Of a DNA stretch of 29,634 nt, positions 18,803-27,163 are shown one piece after another. Both the position numbers and the translations under genes were made by a program. The first letter of the stretch is position 1. Every line of letters begins with the position of its first letter. Source of the stretch: an uncultured Methylobacillus sp. (GTDB taxonomy: Bacteria; Pseudomonadota; Gammaproteobacteria; Burkholderiales; Methylophilaceae); assembly GCA_946478865.1 (NCBI GenBank), contig CAMLDO010000025.1:1-29634 (forward strand), in the 5' to 3' direction. The notes below the pieces were generated by a model. The model was not told where the DNA came from. It saw nothing but the letters and a program-made list of their open reading frames with translations, and searched no databases.

Positions 18803-18833
18803 ATTCTAGCCTGTTTGCCACAACTTATCCACA
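18803..18833 (-). promoter_or_regulatory. Candidate dnaA promoter -10 with adjacent DnaA box
   Basis: A perfect DnaA box TTATCCACA lies at 18825-18833, and a minus-strand TAGAAT -10-like element at 18803-18808. The box covers the place where a -35 element would be; no good -35 is seen. This matches the common arrangement in which DnaA represses its own gene. The promoter call is weaker than the box call. Confidence 0.6.
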
Positions 18834-18854
18834 AGCCATAGAACAAATTAAAAG

Positions 18855-18884
18855 TTGACAGATCAAGGCAAAGCGGGGTTTAAT
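18855..18884 (+). promoter_or_regulatory. Sigma-70 promoter of the rpmH operon
   Basis: A perfect -35 TTGACA (18855-18860) and a -10 TTTAAT (18879-18884, one mismatch) are separated by 18 bases. They lie 44 bases before the rpmH start. This is the strongest promoter-like sequence in the window, as expected for a ribosomal-protein operon. Confidence 0.8.
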
Positions 18885-18927
18885 TACGCCCTTTTTACCG
18901 TATACACCAAAGCTATCGGAGATTCAC

Positions 18928-19062
18928 ATGAAACGCACTTATCAACCTTCCAAGGTTCGCCGCGCTCGTACGCATGGTTTCCTGGTGCGCATGAAGACCC
19001 GTGGCGGTCGCGCCGTGATTGCTGCGCGCCGTGCCAAGGGGCGCGCCCGTCTCGCAGTTTAA
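18928..19062 (+). CDS. rpmH: 50S ribosomal protein L34
   Basis: The 44-residue, highly basic protein starts [18 protein letters not shown] and continues with the conserved [19 protein letters not shown] stretch, which identifies L34 of the large ribosomal subunit without ambiguity. The length is typical (44-46 residues). GGAG lies 6 bases before ATG 18928. It is the first gene of rpmH-rnpA-yidD-yidC-mnmE. The stop codon TAA shares its last base with an ATG at 19062 that opens a short overlapping frame, and rnpA begins at GTG 19066. Confidence 0.98.
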   Translation: MKRTYQPSKVRRARTHGFLVRMKTRGGRAVIAARRAKGRARLAV

Positions 19063-19065
19063 TGC

Positions 19066-19431
19066 GTGACCGGTTTCGGTTTTCCCAGCCGATTCAAAAT
19101 CAAGAAAACGGATGATTTTTCATCCGTTTTTAATTTCCGCAAGCGTATTTCCGGACAATTCCTGGTCATACACTACATGCCGAATGTACTGGAGCACGCT
19201 CGCGTTGGATTGATTGTCGGAAAGAAACTTGCGCGTGGCGCGGTGCAGCGCAACTACATGAAGCGTGTACTGCGCGAGTTGTACCGGCATGAGCAAGGCA
19301 AGCTGAGCGGTGTGGACATTCTGGTTCGCCCGCAACAGGCGTTTACTCACGAGAATTTCGCGCAAGTCGAGGCGGAGTTCCAACAATTGATTCGCAAATT
19401 GTGCGAACGGACCCACAGCAAGCAGACATAA
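19066..19431 (+). CDS. rnpA: Ribonuclease P protein component
   Basis: The 121-residue basic protein binds the RNase P RNA to mature tRNA 5' ends. The family core is clear: KKTDDFSSVF near the N-terminus, VGLIVGKKLARGAVQRNYMKRVLRE as the RNR-type RNA-binding motif, and VDILVRPQ. The start is GTG 19066, three bases after the rpmH stop, with no Shine-Dalgarno sequence of its own; translation probably depends on ribosomes leaving rpmH. The bases encoding residues 14-22 form a terminator-like hairpin (19105-19131). RnpA is needed in lower amounts than L34, so internal attenuation would make sense. Confidence 0.96.
   Translation: MTGFGFPSRFKIKKTDDFSSVFNFRKRISGQFLVIHYMPNVLEHARVGLIVGKKLARGAVQRNYMKRVLRELYRHEQGKLSGVDILVRPQQAFTHENFAQVEAEFQQLIRKLCERTHSKQT
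19105..19131 (+). terminator. Terminator-like hairpin inside the 5' coding part of rnpA
   Basis: A perfect 11-bp stem AAAACGGATGA/TCATCCGTTTT (19105-19115 with 19120-19130) with a TTTT loop ends in five T residues (19127-19131). The GC core is 7 bp, so it has the form of an intrinsic terminator of moderate strength. It lies 40 bases into rnpA. A likely effect is partial attenuation of rnpA and downstream genes relative to rpmH. Confidence 0.6.
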
Positions 19432-19433
19432 AC

Positions 19434-19643
19434 ATGGCGCGTTTCCTGGTCTGGCTGATACACGGATACCAATACCTGCTGAGCCCTTTGCTCGGCAGCA
19501 ATTGCCGTTTTGTCCCGACGTGCTCCCACTATTCCTGCCAGGCCCTGCAAACCTATGGAGCTTTGCGTGGTTCCTGGCTTTCCCTGCGCCGTCTTTTGCG
19601 CTGCCATCCGTGGCATGCCGGCGGTCACGACCCTTTGCCCTAG
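19434..19643 (+). CDS. yidD: Membrane protein insertion efficiency factor YidD
   Basis: The 69-residue protein has the YidD pattern: an amphipathic N-terminus (MARFLVWLIHGYQYLLSP), then CRFVPTCSHYSCQAL with its three conserved Cys, then LRRLLRCHPWHAGGHDP. It acts at the inner membrane and helps YidC-dependent insertion. ATG 19434 is two bases after the rnpA stop; an in-frame start at 19401 lies within rnpA and would add residues not found in the family. It is immediately followed by yidC. Confidence 0.95.
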   Translation: MARFLVWLIHGYQYLLSPLLGSNCRFVPTCSHYSCQALQTYGALRGSWLSLRRLLRCHPWHAGGHDPLP

Positions 19644-19661
19644 TCTTGTAAAGAGCCCTTC

Positions 19662-21290
19662 ATGGACCCCAAGCGTTTAATCCTTTTTGTCATTTTTTCC
19701 TTCTCCATCCTGATGTTGTGGGAGGGCTGGCAACGTGATCATCGTCCACAACCGGTAGCGCAGACCACGGCGCAGCAGCAGGCCGATTCCGGTATTCCAC
19801 AAGCTGCGACCGGAAAACCCGCGGCGGTACAGGAAAGCGGATTCAACCTGCCCAAGGGTCAACGAGTACGGGTCAAGACGGATCTGGTGCAGGCAGAAAT
19901 CGACACCAATGGCGCTGACCTGCGCCGTCTGGAGCTTCTCAAGCATCGTGACGATGCGGACAAGACGAAAAATTTCGTGCTGCTGGACGACAGCAAGCTT
20001 CCTGCCGTCTATGTGGCTCAATCGGGCCTGATCGGTGGCAATCTCCCCTCGCACAAGGCCGTATTCACCGCCTCTGCTGACGATTACACGCTGCAGCCTG
20101 GCCAGGACAAGCTGGAGGTAAAGCTGAGCTGGGCGGGTAGCGACGGTGTTCAGGTGGACAAGATCTATACCTTCCATCGCGCGAGCTACGTGGTGGATAT
20201 GCGTTACGAAATCCATAACGGCAGCGGCGCGGCTCTGGATCCTTCCGTGTATTACCAGATCGTGCATGACAGCGAATCCTCCAAGGGATCGGCGATGATG
20301 CCGACCTTTACTGGCGGCGCTTATTACACCGAGGCAGACAAGTTCAAGAAGGTCAAATTCGACGACATGAAAAAGACCAATCTGTCGAAGAATGCTAGCG
20401 ATGGCTGGCTGGCCTTGATCCAGCATTATTTCGTCGGCGCCTGGCTGCCGAAGGAAGGCGCTCCGCGCGAGTACTACACCAAGCAGCTGACGGACAAGAT
20501 TTTCTCCATCGGTGCGGTAAGTCATGCAGGTGCTGTGGCACCAGGGGCGAATGCGGTCATCAGTGCCCGTTTCTTCGCCGGCCCGCAGGAGCAGGATCAT
20601 CTCAAGACCGTCGCTCCTGGCCTGGAGTACGTGGTCGATTACGGCTGGCTGACGGTGATCGCTTCCCCGCTGTTCTGGGTGCTGTCCATGATCCAGAAGA
20701 TGGTGCATAACTGGGGTGTCGCGATCATCCTGCTGACAGTACTCATCAAGCTCGCGTTCTATCCTTTGTCCGCCAAGAGCTACAAGTCCATGGCGCAAAT
20801 GCGCGAGCTGGCACCCCGCTTGCAGCGCATGAAAGAGCAGTACGGCGACGACCGCCAGAAGATGCACCAGGCAATGATGGAGTTGTACAAGACCGAGAAG
20901 ATCAATCCGATGGGTGGCTGTTTGCCCATCCTGGTCCAGATCCCGGTGTTCATCTCGCTGTACTGGGTGCTGCTGGGCAGTGTCGAGATGCGCCATGCGC
21001 CATTCGCACTGTGGATTCACGACCTGTCGGCGATCGACCCTTACTACGTGCTGCCCATCCTCATGGGTATCACCATGATCATCCAGACCAAGCTCAACCC
21101 GACCCCGCCGGATCCGATCCAGGCCAAGGTCATGATGATCATGCCGGTCGTGTTCAGCGTGTTCTTCTTCTTCTTCCCGGCCGGCCTCGTGCTGTACTGG
21201 CTGGTCAATAACGTTTTGTCCATCGCCCAGCAATGGAACATCAACCGTACCATTGGTCAGGGCGCGGCGAACAAGAAGTCTCGCTCATAG
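19662..21290 (+). CDS. yidC: Membrane protein insertase YidC
   Basis: YidC inserts and folds inner-membrane proteins, including the c subunit of ATP synthase. The 542-residue protein has an N-terminal helix (about 5-22), a large periplasmic P1 domain (about 50-325), and the conserved C-terminal five-helix core (about 335-530) with MGGCLPILVQIPVFISLYWVL, HDLSAIDPYYVLPILMG and FFPAGLVLYWLVNN. The hydrophilic-groove arginine of E. coli YidC corresponds here to Lys363 (in VLIKLAFYPL), which keeps the positive charge. It follows yidD by 18 bases and precedes mnmE by 15 bases in one operon. Confidence 0.98.
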   Translation: MDPKRLILFVIFSFSILMLWEGWQRDHRPQPVAQTTAQQQADSGIPQAATGKPAAVQESGFNLPKGQRVRVKTDLVQAEIDTNGADLRRLELLKHRDDADKTKNFVLLDDSKLPAVYVAQSGLIGGNLPSHKAVFTASADDYTLQPGQDKLEVKLSWAGSDGVQVDKIYTFHRASYVVDMRYEIHNGSGAALDPSVYYQIVHDSESSKGSAMMPTFTGGAYYTEADKFKKVKFDDMKKTNLSKNASDGWLALIQHYFVGAWLPKEGAPREYYTKQLTDKIFSIGAVSHAGAVAPGANAVISARFFAGPQEQDHLKTVAPGLEYVVDYGWLTVIASPLFWVLSMIQKMVHNWGVAIILLTVLIKLAFYPLSAKSYKSMAQMRELAPRLQRMKEQYGDDRQKMHQAMMELYKTEKINPMGGCLPILVQIPVFISLYWVLLGSVEMRHAPFALWIHDLSAIDPYYVLPILMGITMIIQTKLNPTPPDPIQAKVMMIMPVVFSVFFFFFPAGLVLYWLVNNVLSIAQQWNINRTIGQGAANKKSRS

Positions 21291-21305
21291 CAATAAACGG
21301 CCGCG

Positions 21306-22652
21306 ATGCAGACTCCGCGTCAAGACACCATCGCGGCCATTGCCACCGCTCCCGGTAGCGGTGGCATCGGCGTAGTGCGGGTTTCCGGCCCCTTAAGCCG
21401 AGATATCGCTGACGCAGTTCTCGGACACTGCCCTGCTCCCCGGCATGCGGCCTATCTTCCGTTCAATGACGATCAAGGTGATCTGATCGATCGCGGCATC
21501 GCAGTCTACTACGCAGCACCCCACTCTTACACCGGCGAGGATGTCCTTGAACTGCAGGCCCACGGCGGCCCTGCGCTCATGCAGCTGCTGCTCGCGCGTT
21601 GCCTCGCGCTAGGTGCTCGTCAGGCCGAGCCAGGCGAATTCACTCGGCGCGCCTATCTCAACGACAAGCTTGATCTCGCACAGGCCGAAGCCGTCGCCGA
21701 TGTCATCAGCGCTGCGACGGCTGAGGCGGCGCGTAGCGCGGTCAGATCACTTGCCGGCGAGTTCTCCGAACGTATCCATGCATTGCGCGACAGGCTGATC
21801 AATCTGCGCATGTTCGTCGAAGCCTGCCTTGATTTTCCCGAGGAAGATATCGATTTCATCAGCCAGGGGGATGTGGCAGGAAAGCTCGAAGGCATAGCGG
21901 TAGAACTTAAATCCGTATTTGCAGGTGCGAAGCAAGGCAATCTGCTACGCGAAGGAATTCAGGTGGTGCTGGTCGGCCAGCCCAACGTCGGCAAATCCAG
22001 TCTCATGAATCAGCTTGCTGGAGAAGAGGTCGCGATCGTGACTTCGATTGCCGGCACCACCCGCGACACAATACGCAGTGCGATCCAGATCAATGGCGTT
22101 CCATTGCACATTATTGACACGGCCGGATTGCGCGAAACGACGGACGAAGTCGAACAGCAGGGAATCGCCCGAACATGGCGAGCTCTAGAAAACGCGCATG
22201 TCGCATTATTATTGGTTGATGCAGCTCACGGTATCACCGAAATGGAAAAATCGATCCTGGAGCGATTGCGCAAGGATTTGCCGAAATTGTGGATTCACAA
22301 CAAGGTCGATTTGACGTCGGAAACCGTGGGCAAGCTGGAGCGCGATGGAGAAAAGCATCTCTACCTCTCGGCCAAGACCGGAGCGGGCATTAACCTGCTG
22401 CGAGAGGAGCTTCTCGATATTGCCGGCTGGCAGCCCGGAGGCGAAGGTGTTTATATGGCCCGAGTACGCCATCTGGAAGCGCTGAAGTTGGTGGAAGCTA
22501 ATCTCGATCGCGCGGGACTGTTGCTGACTCAGCCAGAACTGTTGGCGGAGGAGTTGCGCCAAGCGCAAGAGGCTCTTAATACGATCACCGGAGAATTCAC
22601 TTCGGACGATCTTCTCGGCGAAATCTTCAGTCGATTCTGTATCGGCAAATAA
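21306..22652 (+). CDS. mnmE: tRNA uridine-5-carboxymethylaminomethyl modification GTPase MnmE
   Basis: With MnmG, this 448-residue GTPase installs the cmnm5 group on U34 of certain tRNAs. The N-terminal folate-binding domain (1-118) includes [17 protein letters not shown]. The central helical domain surrounds the G domain, with G1 GQPNVGKSS (224-232), the switch segment AGTTRDT, G3 DTAG (271-274) and G4 NKVDL. The C-terminal motif ends CIGK (445-448), carrying the Cys required for activity. All key elements are intact. It is the last gene of the rpmH operon. Its partner mnmG is only 1.2 kb away at 23851, separated by the cytochrome locus on the opposite strand. Confidence 0.98.
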   Translation: MQTPRQDTIAAIATAPGSGGIGVVRVSGPLSRDIADAVLGHCPAPRHAAYLPFNDDQGDLIDRGIAVYYAAPHSYTGEDVLELQAHGGPALMQLLLARCLALGARQAEPGEFTRRAYLNDKLDLAQAEAVADVISAATAEAARSAVRSLAGEFSERIHALRDRLINLRMFVEACLDFPEEDIDFISQGDVAGKLEGIAVELKSVFAGAKQGNLLREGIQVVLVGQPNVGKSSLMNQLAGEEVAIVTSIAGTTRDTIRSAIQINGVPLHIIDTAGLRETTDEVEQQGIARTWRALENAHVALLLVDAAHGITEMEKSILERLRKDLPKLWIHNKVDLTSETVGKLERDGEKHLYLSAKTGAGINLLREELLDIAGWQPGGEGVYMARVRHLEALKLVEANLDRAGLLLTQPELLAEELRQAQEALNTITGEFTSDDLLGEIFSRFCIGK

Positions 22653-22670
22653 TTCCGGCTATTTCTTTTT

Positions 22671-23173
22671 CTAGCCTGTAATCATTGGCCATACCAGATT
22701 TTCCTTGTGGGCAAAACTCTCGAACAGTACTCCCGATATGTGCATCAGCACCAGCCATACCAGGCCTAGGAAAAGAAGTGATGTAATTCGGCCAGCGGAA
22801 GCGAAAAGGTAGGCACCCAACCGTCGCTATAAACCCAGATGCCGGAATCGATGCTCGGCAAGCCATCGAACATCATGAGATAAATGACCAGGGAGCCGAC
22901 GGGATTGGGGTCGATGTAGCGTAGCGCATGTCCACGCATCATTTGACGGATATTAAGTCAGCCCTTGTGTGGGCCGGAAGGGAAAGCTGGAAAAGCGGAC
23001 GTAGCCCTTAGACTTGAAGCCCCAGAAAATACGGGCTATGAGCAGAGTACCTGCAACACAGCCCGCTTCAGCATGGATGTCACGTTCCCAATGGAATCAT
23101 GCGTCCAGTAGACAACGCCAAATGCGCCGACAAGTAACCAGTGGGATGCTCTTGTGAAAGCATCCCGGACTAT
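22671..23173 (-). pseudogene. Degenerate b561-type cytochrome b (frameshifted)
   Basis: No intact gene is present, but several minus-strand fragments in different frames line up, in order, with a b561/Ni-Fe-hydrogenase-type cytochrome b. They are DAFTRASHWLLVGAFGVVYW (about 23105-23165); then, after a frame change, GTLLIARIFWGFKSKGYVRF with FSSFPF (about 22980-23055, stop near 22955); then RGHALRYIDPNPVGSLVIY and LAELHHFFS (22766-22942); then, in another frame, WLVLMHISGVLFESFAHKEN and MITG, ending at TAG 22671. At least three frame disruptions are needed, and no ATG opens the first fragment. The His-Trp near the N-terminus and the late HISG histidine match heme-ligand positions of the family. 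It lies 8 bases after the SHP cytochrome c gene and was probably its membrane electron donor. It also accounts for the gap between mnmE and the cytochrome c gene. Confidence 0.85.
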
Positions 23174-23181
23174 TGTATTGA

Positions 23182-23604
23182 TTACTTGACGGTCAGCATG
23201 TAGGCAATGTAATTGCCCTTCTCTTCGGCGGTACAGTCGCGGCCGATGATTTCCAGGCAGTGCTTTTCGAAGTTCTTTTCAACCTTGGCTACGTCGGAGA
23301 AGCGTTCTGCATTGGCGGACGGAGCCAGCGGCTTGATCGGCTTCTTGGTAACGATGTGCTTGCCCGGGTTGGCGGGGTTGGTGGTGTGGCAGGAGGCGCA
23401 GGCGATCTGCTTGCCGCGGATAGTCAGTTCGCGGTTGAAGAATGCCTTGCCGGCGTCTGCGGAGAGGCCCTTGTATTCAGGATTGATGTTCTTGGCGATG
23501 ACCGCATACTTGTCGGCGAGCTTCTGTGCGCTGGCCGGATCCGCAAAAGCGGAAGCACTGAAAAGACCAAGGGCAGCGAGAAGGGCGATACTGGTGTTAC
23601 GCAT
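23182..23604 (-). CDS. SHP-type monoheme cytochrome c (DUF1924)
   Basis: This 140-residue exported cytochrome has a signal peptide (1-21, ending SAFA) and one heme c motif, CASCH (Cys69, Cys72, His73). The pattern around it (KGLSADAGKAFF, then CHTTNPANPG, then APSANAERFSD, then EEKGNYIAYM) matches the sphaeroides heme protein family, in which an Asn is the sixth ligand and is displaced by O2 or other small ligands. Asn98 in the SANAERF segment is the likely ligand. Cys116 and Cys124 could form the family disulfide. AGGAG lies 8 bases before ATG 23604. Its usual partners are a diheme cytochrome c, absent here, and a cytochrome b, decayed downstream. The gene itself looks intact. Confidence 0.88.
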   Translation of the reverse strand: MRNTSIALLAALGLFSASAFADPASAQKLADKYAVIAKNINPEYKGLSADAGKAFFNRELTIRGKQIACASCHTTNPANPGKHIVTKKPIKPLAPSANAERFSDVAKVEKNFEKHCLEIIGRDCTAEEKGNYIAYMLTVK

Positions 23605-23659
23605 GCTAATGCTCCTGTGAGAAGTTAAGACAACGATGTCTCGGTTTTAGACTGACTTA

Positions 23660-23686
23660 ATTGTAGCACGGCGATAGAAAAGCCAA
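23660..23686 (-). promoter_or_regulatory. Candidate promoter of the SHP cytochrome gene
   Basis: On the minus strand TACAAT (-10, 23660-23665) is preceded by TTGGCT (23681-23686) with a 15-base spacer, shorter than optimal. It lies 56 bases upstream of the start codon. Weak support. Confidence 0.3.
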
Positions 23687-23700
23687 GAGGGTCATTGAAA

Positions 23701-23706
23701 TATAAT
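23701..23706 (+). promoter_or_regulatory. Candidate -10 element for the mnmG-rsmG-parAB operon
   Basis: A perfect TATAAT is present, but no acceptable -35 lies 16-18 bases upstream. If used, it would give a leader of about 140 bases that contains the parS palindrome. The promoter assignment is tentative. Confidence 0.35.
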
Positions 23707-23764
23707 GCCCTGCGAGCATTGCAAGTAAGTTTCATTCGCGACTTTTTGGATTTCTGGCGGCCAT

Positions 23765-23780
23765 TGTTTCACGTGAAACA
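23765..23780. promoter_or_regulatory. parS: parS site, perfect, upstream of mnmG
   Basis: TGTTTCACGTGAAACA is an exact 16-base parS palindrome, and one extra AT pair on each side extends the dyad to 23763-23782. It lies 70 bases before mnmG in the operon that encodes ParA and ParB, about 6.5 kb from oriC. ParB loading here could also affect expression of the operon. Confidence 0.96.
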
Positions 23781-23850
23781 ATAGTAAAACATGACTGGAA
23801 ACGTGCTTTGAAGTACCATACGCATCCTGAATGTGGCGTGGTGTTCCCCA

Positions 23851-25761
23851 ATGCAATTCCCTGAAAAATTTGATGTAATCGTAGTCGGAGGCGGTCATGC
23901 CGGTACCGAAGCGGCCTTGGCTGCCGCTCGCATGGGCCGTCGTACCCTGCTGCTGACGCATAACATCGAAACATTGGGGCAGATGTCCTGCAATCCGTCT
24001 ATCGGCGGTATAGGTAAAGGTCATCTGGTTAAGGAAGTGGACGCCCTGGGGGGCGCCATGGCGGCAGCCACCGATGAAGGGGGCATTCAGTTTCGCATTC
24101 TGAATTCAAGCAAAGGCCCCGCCGTACGAGCAACGCGTGCCCAGGCCGATCGCATTCTTTACAAGGCGGCTATTCGTCGCCGGCTGGAGAACCAGGAAAA
24201 TCTGTGGTTATTCCAGCAAGCCGTGGATGACATCATTCTCGAAGGCGAGCATGTCAAGGGTGTGGTGACGCAGCTCGGATTGCGATTCGAGTCCAAGGCG
24301 GTGGTATTGACGGCCGGTACTTTCCTGGCAGGTCTCGTGCATGTCGGACTCGCAAATTATCAGGCGGGCCGCGCGGGCGATCCTCCCGCCGTTTCATTGG
24401 CCCATCGACTGCGCGAAATCGGATTGCCTGCAGGCCGCCTTAAAACGGGTACTCCGCCCCGCATCGATGGACGCACCATCGATTATTCGGTAATGGAAGT
24501 ACAGCCCGGCGACGATCCGGTTCCGGTATTTTCCTTCCTCGGTTCGCCTGAACAGCATCCGCAGCAGTTGCCTTGCTGGATCACCCATACCAATGAGCGC
24601 ACGCATGAAATCATACGCGGCGGGCTGGATCGCTCGCCGATGTATACCGGCGTGATCGAGGGGGTCGGCCCCCGCTACTGCCCTTCGGTCGAAGACAAGA
24701 TCATGCGCTTTGCCGGCAAGGATTCACATCAGGTTTTCCTCGAGCCCGAGGGTTTGAATACTCACGAAATTTATCCGAATGGCATTTCGACCAGTTTGCC
24801 ATTCGATGTGCAATACGCGCTGGTGCGCTCCATCCGCGGGCTCGAGAATGCACATATCCTGCGCCCCGGTTATGCCATCGAATACGATTACTATGATCCT
24901 CGCGGGTTGAAGGATACCCTCGAAACCAAGGCGGTACAGGGCTTGTTCTTTGCGGGGCAGATCAATGGCACGACCGGCTATGAAGAAGCGGCGGCCCAAG
25001 GGCTGCTCGCGGGGATCAATGCGGGCTTGTATTCCGCCGATAAGGAAGGCTGGTGCCCGACGCGCGACCAGGCCTATCTCGGCGTGCTGGTCGACGACCT
25101 CATCACGCGCGGCGTAAGCGAACCCTATCGGATGTTCACGAGCCGCGCCGAATTCCGGCTCATGTTGCGCGAAGACAACGCCGATCTGCGTCTTACGGAA
25201 GTTGGCCGCAAGCTGGGCGTGGTGGACGACGCGCGTTGGGAAGCATTCAGTCGCAAGCAGGAAGCTATCGCGCGTGAGCAGGAGCGCCTCAAGCGGACCT
25301 GGGTGCGCCCGGCCACCTTGCCGGAAGAGGATGCCGTGCGCGTGCTGGGCAAACCTATCGAGCGCGAGTATCCGTTATTCGAATTGCTGCGTCGCCCGGA
25401 TGTGAGTTACGAAGCGCTGCTCACCTTGCCGGAGGCCGGGCCGGGCGAATCAGATCCGCAGGTGCGACAGCAGCTGGAGATTGCCGCGAAGTATCAGGGC
25501 TATATCGATCGCCAGGCCGAGGAAGTCGAGCGCAGTCGTCAGTATGAAGAGATGGCGCTGCCGGAAGATCTGGATTACCGCGACGTACGCGGCCTGTCCA
25601 TTGAGGCGCAGCAGAAATTGAACAAGCAACGGCCGCAGACCTTGGGTCAGGCTGGCCGAATTTCCGGTATTACTCCGGCAGCCATCTCGCTGCTGCTGGT
25701 CTATCTCAAGAAAAAATATAACGTCCGTGCCTCGAATGGTGCGGGGGAGCATGCTGCGTGA
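23851..25761 (+). CDS. mnmG: tRNA uridine-5-carboxymethylaminomethyl modification enzyme MnmG (GidA)
   Basis: This 636-residue FAD/NADH-dependent enzyme works with MnmE on U34 of tRNA. The FAD-binding [10 protein letters not shown] motif is at residues 13-22. The signature [23 protein letters not shown] begins near residue 46 and includes Cys47, and the second conserved Cys lies in [12 protein letters not shown]. The C-terminal helical domain with [10 protein letters not shown] and [10 protein letters not shown] is complete. ATG 23851 fits the conserved start [16 protein letters not shown]; a GTG at 23833 would add six unlikely residues. No good ribosome site is seen. Its stop overlaps the rsmG start. 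Confidence 0.98.
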   Translation: MQFPEKFDVIVVGGGHAGTEAALAAARMGRRTLLLTHNIETLGQMSCNPSIGGIGKGHLVKEVDALGGAMAAATDEGGIQFRILNSSKGPAVRATRAQADRILYKAAIRRRLENQENLWLFQQAVDDIILEGEHVKGVVTQLGLRFESKAVVLTAGTFLAGLVHVGLANYQAGRAGDPPAVSLAHRLREIGLPAGRLKTGTPPRIDGRTIDYSVMEVQPGDDPVPVFSFLGSPEQHPQQLPCWITHTNERTHEIIRGGLDRSPMYTGVIEGVGPRYCPSVEDKIMRFAGKDSHQVFLEPEGLNTHEIYPNGISTSLPFDVQYALVRSIRGLENAHILRPGYAIEYDYYDPRGLKDTLETKAVQGLFFAGQINGTTGYEEAAAQGLLAGINAGLYSADKEGWCPTRDQAYLGVLVDDLITRGVSEPYRMFTSRAEFRLMLREDNADLRLTEVGRKLGVVDDARWEAFSRKQEAIAREQERLKRTWVRPATLPEEDAVRVLGKPIEREYPLFELLRRPDVSYEALLTLPEAGPGESDPQVRQQLEIAAKYQGYIDRQAEEVERSRQYEEMALPEDLDYRDVRGLSIEAQQKLNKQRPQTLGQAGRISGITPAAISLLLVYLKKKYNVRASNGAGEHAA

Positions 25762-26375
25762 GTTTGCAGGAAAAGTTGTCGCAAGGGTTGCAGGAGCTGA
25801 ATATCGCGCTGGATGAACCAACCCGGCAAAAGCTGCTGGATTACCTGGCGCTGCTGGAAAAGTGGAACAAGGTGCACAATCTGACCGCCGTTCGCAATCC
25901 GAGCGAGATGGTGACGCTGCATCTGCTGGATAGCCTGTCGGTACTGCCGCATATCAAAAACGGCCGTTTGCTGGATGTCGGCAGCGGTGCCGGACTTCCA
26001 GGTATTCCGCTGGCCATCGTGCGCCCCGACCTGCAGGTGACCGTAATGGATTCCAACCACAAGAAAGCCAGCTTTATGCGGCAGGCAAAGGCGGTACTGG
26101 GTATCGGCAATCTGGAGGTGGTGTGCGGGCGTGTCGAGGAATTACGGCCCGAGCACAAGTTCGACATGGTGATTTCCCGGGCTTTCTCCGATCTCGCAGA
26201 GTTCATGCGGCTGACCAGCCACTTGTGCGCCGAGAATGGCGTCTGGCTGGCGATGAAAGGCGTTTATCCTCACGAGGAGCTGGCTCAGGTTACGGGCCGC
26301 GTTACTGAGGTGGTGCCGCTCAATGTTCCAGGGCTCGAAGCGCAACGACATCTTGTTTTCCTGAAGGCGGCCTGA
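25758..26375 (+). CDS. rsmG: 16S rRNA (guanine527-N7)-methyltransferase RsmG (GidB)
   Basis: This 205-residue enzyme methylates G527 of 16S rRNA using S-adenosylmethionine. The SAM-binding motif [16 protein letters not shown] is at 71-86, preceded by [12 protein letters not shown], the family signature at 36-46. The late segment [12 protein letters not shown] is also typical. The start is GTG 25758, which overlaps the mnmG stop in the form GTGA. The stop overlaps the parA start in the form TGATG. Such tight packing implies translational coupling through mnmG-rsmG-parA-parB. Confidence 0.97.
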   Translation: MSLQEKLSQGLQELNIALDEPTRQKLLDYLALLEKWNKVHNLTAVRNPSEMVTLHLLDSLSVLPHIKNGRLLDVGSGAGLPGIPLAIVRPDLQVTVMDSNHKKASFMRQAKAVLGIGNLEVVCGRVEELRPEHKFDMVISRAFSDLAEFMRLTSHLCAENGVWLAMKGVYPHEELAQVTGRVTEVVPLNVPGLEAQRHLVFLKAA

Positions 26376-27163
26376 TGCGTATCCTAGCGATTACCAACCA
26401 GAAAGGTGGTGTCGGCAAGACAACCACTTGTGTCAACCTGGCCGCCAGCCTGGCTGCGACCAAGCGCCGTGTGTTGCTGATCGATCTGGATCCGCAAGGA
26501 AATGCGACGACCGGCAGCGGTGTCGAGAAGGCCGGACTAAAGCATACGATCTATCATGTGCTGATCGGCGATAAATCCATTGCCGAGGTCCGCGTGCAAG
26601 CGGAAAGTGGATTCGATGTCATACCTGCGAACAGGGAGCTGGCGGGCGCCGAGGTCGAGCTGGTCAACGAATTGGCGCGCGAGACGCGCCTCAAGACGGC
26701 ATTGTCAACGTTGAGCGACGAATACGATTACATCCTGATCGATTGTCCCCCTGCCCTCAATCTGGTGACGGTGAATGCCCTGACTGCCGCGCATGCGGTC
26801 ATGATCCCCATGCAGTGCGAGTATTACGCGCTCGAAGGTTTGTCCGATCTGGTCAATACCATCAAGAAAGTACGTGCCTATCTCAATCCGGGGCTGGAAA
26901 TCGAAGGTTTGCTGCGTACCCTGTTCGACCCGCGCAACATGCTGGCGCAGCAGGTATCGGCGCAATTGACCCAGCATTTCGGCGACAAGGTCTACCGCAC
27001 AGTGATTCCACGCAATGTGCGACTGGCGGAAGCGCCAAGCTATGGACAGCCGGCGCTCGCTTATGACCGTGCCTCCAAGGGCGCACAGGCCTATCTTGCC
27101 CTGGCCGGGGAAATCATCAACAAGAGCAATACAACTGAGAATGCTGGAGTGGCACATGGTTAA
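26375..27163 (+). CDS. parA: Chromosome-partitioning ATPase ParA (Soj)
   Basis: This 262-residue deviant-Walker ATPase binds DNA non-specifically and moves ParB-parS complexes to segregate origins. The P-loop KGGVGKTTT, with the signature first lysine Lys10, is at 10-18. The switch region DLDPQGNATTG and the Walker B segment YILIDCPPALN follow. Its length and lack of an N-terminal helix-turn-helix are typical of chromosomal rather than plasmid (type Ia) ParA. It overlaps rsmG by one base and parB by eight. Its targets are presumably the parS sites at 16004 and 23765. Confidence 0.98.
   Translation: MRILAITNQKGGVGKTTTCVNLAASLAATKRRVLLIDLDPQGNATTGSGVEKAGLKHTIYHVLIGDKSIAEVRVQAESGFDVIPANRELAGAEVELVNELARETRLKTALSTLSDEYDYILIDCPPALNLVTVNALTAAHAVMIPMQCEYYALEGLSDLVNTIKKVRAYLNPGLEIEGLLRTLFDPRNMLAQQVSAQLTQHFGDKVYRTVIPRNVRLAEAPSYGQPALAYDRASKGAQAYLALAGEIINKSNTTENAGVAHG

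Noticed and set aside
19677..21233. Long open frame (518 codons) antisense to yidC
   Set aside because: His/Gln/Arg-rich composition typical of reverse-complement reading; YidC on the other strand is certain.
22627..22866. Minus-strand open frame of 79 codons after mnmE
   Set aside because: It crosses the cytochrome b remnant in a wrong frame; the recognisable cytochrome fragments lie in other frames.
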